DNA of 64,000 nucleotides from Opitutaceae bacterium (GTDB lineage Bacteria > Verrucomicrobiota > Verrucomicrobiia > Opitutales > Opitutaceae). The stretch spans positions 1-64,000 of the forward strand of contig JAQUYL010000015.1 in NCBI GenBank assembly GCA_028691845.1, written 5' to 3'. Below the pieces are notes generated by a model. The model was not told the origin of the DNA and made no database searches. It saw only the letters and a program-made list of their open reading frames with translations. The translations under genes and the position numbers were made by a program. Shown here in pieces: positions 58,985-64,000 of the stretch (positions within the stretch are counted from its first letter, which is position 1; every line of letters begins with the position of its first letter).

Positions 58985-59079
58985 GCGATAGATCACATCT
59001 TCACGGCTAACAATTGCGCCCGGGATGGCAAATTATCGTTGAGCTTTGCTGTGCGAGAATTATTTCGTTTCTGGCAACG

Positions 59080-60654
<1,575 letters not shown>

Positions 60655-60666
60655 CCCGCATTAATC

Positions 60667-60683
60667 CCCGGTACTTCACCGGG
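60667..60683 (+). terminator. Short hairpin after guaB
   Basis: CCCGGT at 60667-60672 and ACCGGG at 60678-60683 form a perfect 6-bp stem around ACTTC, 13 bp after the guaB stop. There is no T-run, so termination is only a suggestion. The remaining gap to 60896 shows no gene. Confidence 0.4.
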
Positions 60684-60896
60684 ACCGGTCACCCAAAAAA
60701 CACCGCTGGTGCTGCGGGATGAAATTGTCCCTCCGTAATTTCAGGCTTCGTGCCGGAAGAAATGTCAACTATTAGGTGACACCGGTTTCCCGCAGGCTTC
60801 GCGGAGCGGTACCGTACGGCCTAATCCGCAACCAGTCCTGGGTTCGTCGGAACTGCCGTCGCATACGAAGCGAGATAACCCGCAAGTTCGGACCCG

Positions 60897-61403
60897 CTAC
60901 TTGATGGGTTTGAACAGGTCGGCCTTGGTCTTGATTTTCTTCGCGAACTCGTTGCGCAGACTCGTCGCTTTGATCAGGAGCTTCACCTGGTCGTCTCCCT
61001 TGCGGTATTTGAAGACGAAACCGGCGGCCCCAATGACGTTGCCACTGGAGTCCTCCATGGGCATCAGGACCTCAAACCTGGTCGGGTCGGTCGGATTGGG
61101 CACAAGGACGGTCTTGTTCAACCGGGCCGCAGACTTGTCGTCCTCGTCGTCCTCTTTGCCCACCCGATCGAGATTGGTGGCGACCATCCTTTGATCATCC
61201 GATCCCGGCCGGCTGGCGTGAATGCCTATGACCACCAAGTCGGGATTTTTGGCCATCGCCTCGTTGACGAGGGACTGGGCGTAGATCCTGTTGTCCGCCG
61301 CTTTGGTCCAGCCCGAATCGGGGTTGGGCTCGGTACAGAACCCCGCGACGGACAGAGTCAGGGCGAAGGCGGTCATGATGGTTTTCAGATGTGTATTGTT
61401 CAT
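60897..61403 (-). CDS. Small secreted Cache-like domain protein
   Basis: 168 residues with an N-terminal signal peptide (TIMTAFALTLSVAGFCTE). The mature part alternates helix and strand: AQSLVNEAMAKNPDLVVIGI, HASRPGSDDQRMVATNLDRV, then an acidic stretch KEDDEDDKSA and the C-terminal strand pair FEVLMPMEDSSGNVIGAAGF and VFKYRKGDD. The IGAAGFVFKY core and the NLDRVGK segment resemble single-domain Cache/PAS-like periplasmic sensors, often stand-alone. It is downstream (same strand) of the second PstS-like cluster and 9 bp from it, so the two are likely co-transcribed. Ligand unknown. Confidence 0.68.
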   Translation of the reverse strand: MNNTHLKTIMTAFALTLSVAGFCTEPNPDSGWTKAADNRIYAQSLVNEAMAKNPDLVVIGIHASRPGSDDQRMVATNLDRVGKEDDEDDKSAARLNKTVLVPNPTDPTRFEVLMPMEDSSGNVIGAAGFVFKYRKGDDQVKLLIKATSLRNEFAKKIKTKADLFKPIK

Positions 61404-61412
61404 GGGATTTTT

Positions 61413-62438
61413 CTAGCGAAATTGCCCCAATTTGGACCGCTCGTGTTCGGCCTCCGCCGGAGTCAGTGGCACGTGACCCGTCGCCGTGATGATCTCCTGT
61501 CCCTCGGGTGACAGGACTAGCCGGATATAATCGGCCACGAGGGGATCGGGCGATTTGCCCGGGATCTTGTCTATGTATAGGTGCAGAAACTCCGCCAGGG
61601 GATACCGGCCGGCATGGAGGGTTTCATCGTCGGCGACCCGATAGGGTTCGTTCGCGTTTTCCGCCAGTGGCAGCAAGCGCACGGTGGGCGGCAGGACCGC
61701 GACCTCGTGAAGACCGACGAGACCGACGCCATAAGGGTCGTCCGCCACGGCTTGGATGATCGCGGCATCGCTGGCCAGCGGTTCATACCGGCGGCTGAAC
61801 GGGCGTCCATCCATCCGGGAATGTCGCAAAGCTGAAATATAACCACCGTTGTCGCGCGGTCCATAAAGGTGAATGAGCCGTTGCGCCCATTCGCCCGTCA
61901 GCCCGAGCTGTTCCCAACGGGTCAGATCCCCTGTCCCGCCACCCATCGTGAAAACTCGCGCCACCTGTTCAAGCGTCAGTCCCGACAGCGGGTTTCTAGT
62001 GTTTACATACACGCCGGGAGGGCGCGTACGGCTCGCGGCAGGGTAACAGTTGCGGCCGATGCGTACATCGGTTGCCTCATAGCCGTGCACCTGGCGAAAG
62101 GGCCGGGTTTCCTGGGGCCAAGCGGCCCGATCCATGGGAGCGAAAGCGGACACCCCGGCGGCCAACCCTCCCAATGCCGTAGCCGCCGTGGGATCGAGCA
62201 ACATGGTGAACCTGACGTTGGGGTGAGTCTGGGAAAAGAGCTCGTTAAATCTCGTCAGGACCTCCCGCATGCCAGCGCTGCCGACAATGTAGACCGACCC
62301 ATCCAGCCGGACATAGGGAGCGGCGTCCTGGGAAATTCCGACTGCCCGCGTGGCAGAGGCGGGCCACCCGGCGGCGGCGGTCACGGCAAACGTCAGTATC
62401 AGACCCACAAGGCGCCGGAATCTTTGGGCGGCAGTCAT
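61413..62438 (-). CDS. PstS-like periplasmic substrate-binding protein (cluster 2)
   Basis: About 341 residues from the ATG at 62438, chosen because a signal peptide follows (LVGLILTFAVTAAAGWPASA). The mature protein is a divergent relative of the cluster 1 proteins: LEQVARVFTMGGGTGDLT, RWEQLGLTGEWAQRLIHLYG, then DDPYGVGLVGL and YIRLVLSPEGQEIITATGHV. The block after YG carries PRDNGGYISALRH and no SGT loop. It starts 4 bp after the next cluster 2 gene, so the two are tightly coupled. Confidence 0.82.
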   Translation of the reverse strand: MTAAQRFRRLVGLILTFAVTAAAGWPASATRAVGISQDAAPYVRLDGSVYIVGSAGMREVLTRFNELFSQTHPNVRFTMLLDPTAATALGGLAAGVSAFAPMDRAAWPQETRPFRQVHGYEATDVRIGRNCYPAASRTRPPGVYVNTRNPLSGLTLEQVARVFTMGGGTGDLTRWEQLGLTGEWAQRLIHLYGPRDNGGYISALRHSRMDGRPFSRRYEPLASDAAIIQAVADDPYGVGLVGLHEVAVLPPTVRLLPLAENANEPYRVADDETLHAGRYPLAEFLHLYIDKIPGKSPDPLVADYIRLVLSPEGQEIITATGHVPLTPAEAEHERSKLGQFR

Positions 62439-62442
62439 GACA

Positions 62443-63639
62443 CTATTGAAGTTTGGCCAGCTCTTCCGCCACTTCGCTGGCGTTGAGCGGCAGATAGCCA
62501 GGCGGAGCTTCCGCGATGGCACGCTGTCCCTCCTGGGAAAGCACCAGCCGCAGGTATTCCTTCACGAAGGGATCGAAGGGCTGCCCGGACACACGCCGGA
62601 CATAAAAATAGAGATAGCGATTCAGCGGATACTTTCCGGTCACAATGTCCCCGATGTTCAGAGACGAATAGTATCCGTCCTCTTTTTCGGCCAGTGCGAC
62701 AGCCTTCACGCCGGGACGGACCAGATTTCCGGACGCAAAGCCGATGGCTGACCGGTCCTCGATGATCCGGTTGATGACTTCGAGTGATTGGGGGTAGGCA
62801 TCAAAATCTGGAGGGAAAGGCCGGCCAGCCAGATGGTGTTTCAACATTTCCGCCGCAATTCCGGCGGCTGCCTGCTCTTCCACCCCGCAGGGATGAATCG
62901 ACCGTCTTGCCCACTCCCCCTTCAGGCCCAGCTGCCCCCAATGGGTGATGTCGCCGCCGGGAGTTCCCGAGGAGAAGATCCTTGCGACCTGCCCAATGGT
63001 CAGCCTGGAGAGGGGATTCGCCTCGTTGACGAAGATACCGATCGGCGCCGCCGCGTCGCCGGTGGGCTTTTCCGCCCCCGGGGGCAGATTGGCGGTGGCG
63101 AGCGCGGATTTCCCTCGTGCATTTAGGGAACAGTGGGCGACGCGGATGGCGAATGGATCCTGCCCGACCACAAACCGGTAGGGAATGCTCTCAATCGCGG
63201 AGAATTCCGCCCCCATCGGGGCGAAGGCCGACTTGCCGTGCATCAGGGCCGGGGCCCCGGTGGCCGTGCCTTTCAGAGTCAGGCGGAATTTAAACCCGGG
63301 GTGCGCCGCGGCGAACAAGGCGTTCAGGCTCTCCAGCATCTCGCCCATGTCATTGTAACCCATGATCGTGATGGCCCCCCCGATTGCGTCCACATAGGCG
63401 GCGCCTTCCGGCACCGTAAAGGGCGCAGGTTGATAATGGGCCAACGACCGCAAAGTGTCGTCGATGATGTCGGAGGCCCTGCTCGTGGCCCCCCCGGACA
63501 GCACTGTCAGCAACAAGAATGCACCAAACAACCAAGCCCGAAAGCCGTGACCCTCCCGCGACGGTTCGTTCAATTCAGCTCGGTCGCGCCGCCGCCATCG
63601 GGCCACTCCCTCCGTGGGAATATTGAACACACGTCGCAT
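62443..63639 (-). CDS. PstS-like periplasmic substrate-binding protein (cluster 2)
   Basis: About 398 residues from the ATG at 63639, with a membrane-spanning/signal segment around residues 35-50 (AWLFGAFLLLTVLSGGATS). The first 30 residues are unusually charged for a signal peptide, so a later start is possible. Landmarks: IGQVARIFSSGTPGGDITH, HWGQLGLKGEWARRSIHPCG, then YLRLVLSQEGQRAI and YLPLNASEVAEELAKLQ. The Tyr of the usual YG is replaced by Cys. Order and spacing match tandem duplication with the genes on both sides. Confidence 0.82.
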   Translation of the reverse strand: MRRVFNIPTEGVARWRRRDRAELNEPSREGHGFRAWLFGAFLLLTVLSGGATSRASDIIDDTLRSLAHYQPAPFTVPEGAAYVDAIGGAITIMGYNDMGEMLESLNALFAAAHPGFKFRLTLKGTATGAPALMHGKSAFAPMGAEFSAIESIPYRFVVGQDPFAIRVAHCSLNARGKSALATANLPPGAEKPTGDAAAPIGIFVNEANPLSRLTIGQVARIFSSGTPGGDITHWGQLGLKGEWARRSIHPCGVEEQAAAGIAAEMLKHHLAGRPFPPDFDAYPQSLEVINRIIEDRSAIGFASGNLVRPGVKAVALAEKEDGYYSSLNIGDIVTGKYPLNRYLYFYVRRVSGQPFDPFVKEYLRLVLSQEGQRAIAEAPPGYLPLNASEVAEELAKLQ

Positions 63640-63674
63640 GATGCGAACAGGTCCCGTTCTTTGATACGCTCCGC

Positions 63675-64000
63675 TCAGTCTAATTTCTGACGCTCGCATT
63701 CACTCACAGCGGGCGGCAGCGGCAGGTAGTCTCCGGAACGGATGACATCCTCCTGGCCCTGCCGGCTGAGGATATAGCTGAGAAACTCCCTTAGTTTGGG
63801 ATCAACCTTGGGATCGGCCGGTTCCCCGCTGGGGAGATCCGGGGCGAAGTAGATATATACCGAACGTGTCAGCGGATAGGTGCGGGCAGCCACCGTTTCC
63901 TTCGTTGGGGCGATGTACGGACCCTCCGGTTTCTCTGCAAGCGCCAGGGCCTTCACCGCGGAGGTCTTGTAGCACATGCCGGTATAGGCAATGCCATAGC
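63675..64000 (-). CDS. PstS-like substrate-binding protein, C-terminal part (5' end beyond window)
   Basis: The frame is open from the window edge to TAG/TAA at 63675. The visible 108 residues run YGIAYTGMCYKTSAVKALAL, YPLTRSVYIYF, FLSYILSRQGQEDVI and YLPLPPAVSECERQKLD, the same C-terminal lobe as the other PstS-like genes here and nearest to that of the 2873-4021 lipoprotein. The start and signal peptide lie outside the window. It is 35 bp upstream of the preceding gene's start, on the same strand. Confidence 0.8.
   Translation of the reverse strand, partial: YGIAYTGMCYKTSAVKALALAEKPEGPYIAPTKETVAARTYPLTRSVYIYFAPDLPSGEPADPKVDPKLREFLSYILSRQGQEDVIRSGDYLPLPPAVSECERQKLD

Overview
The window is GC-rich, densely coded bacterial chromosome. 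It most resembles Verrucomicrobiota of the Opitutae/Opitutaceae type. That is inferred from the large beta-propeller hybrid histidine kinases, a PPi-type phosphofructokinase, the repeated PstS-like binding proteins, a menaquinone pathway and the weak or absent Shine-Dalgarno sequences. No 16S gene or other taxonomic marker is present, and I saw no rRNA or tRNA gene and no CRISPR array.

Region 1 (1-15.2 kb, accessory/sensory). A minus-strand unit runs from 8892 to beyond the left edge. It holds PstS-like periplasmic binding proteins (six binding domains in five genes), an ACS-type MFS transporter and the start of a lipoprotein. One of the five genes is a two-domain fusion broken by an in-frame TAA at 5341-5343. 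The unit is divergent from a hybrid histidine kinase (9189-13094), whose 3' end overlaps a convergent LuxR-type response regulator. A LarA-type racemase follows. No phosphate ABC permease or ATPase is present, so sensing or scavenging is more likely than classical Pst transport.

Region 2 (15.8-36 kb, metabolism). It holds a PPi-type phosphofructokinase, a cardiolipin synthase, a serA-plsY-hom-lysC-thrC operon, a decayed IS630-type element with both inverted repeats still visible, an RND efflux pair, an HD phosphohydrolase, a broken DUF2157 gene, the threonine-degradation pair tdh-kbl, cytidine deaminase and an alpha/beta hydrolase.

Region 3 (35.7-48.2 kb, information and housekeeping). It holds hisS, an HU/IHF-like protein, menG/ubiE, a Ser/Thr kinase next to rpoN, a receiver-only regulator, a protein with nine exact 33-residue ankyrin-like repeats, enolase, an esterase, an RlmI-like methyltransferase and prfC.

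Region 4 (48.2-54.7 kb, accessory/sensory). A compact minus-strand unit encodes a 62-residue secreted peptide, a short YcaO-like protein, a coupled 94-residue orphan and a small histidine-kinase-like protein. It is divergent from a second beta-propeller hybrid kinase, again with a convergently overlapping LuxR regulator. This locus is the best candidate for an undescribed system.

Region 5 (54.9-64 kb). polX, menE and menC on the minus strand and guaB on the plus strand are followed by a second minus-strand cluster. It holds three more PstS-like proteins (one cut by the window edge) and a small Cache-like secreted protein.
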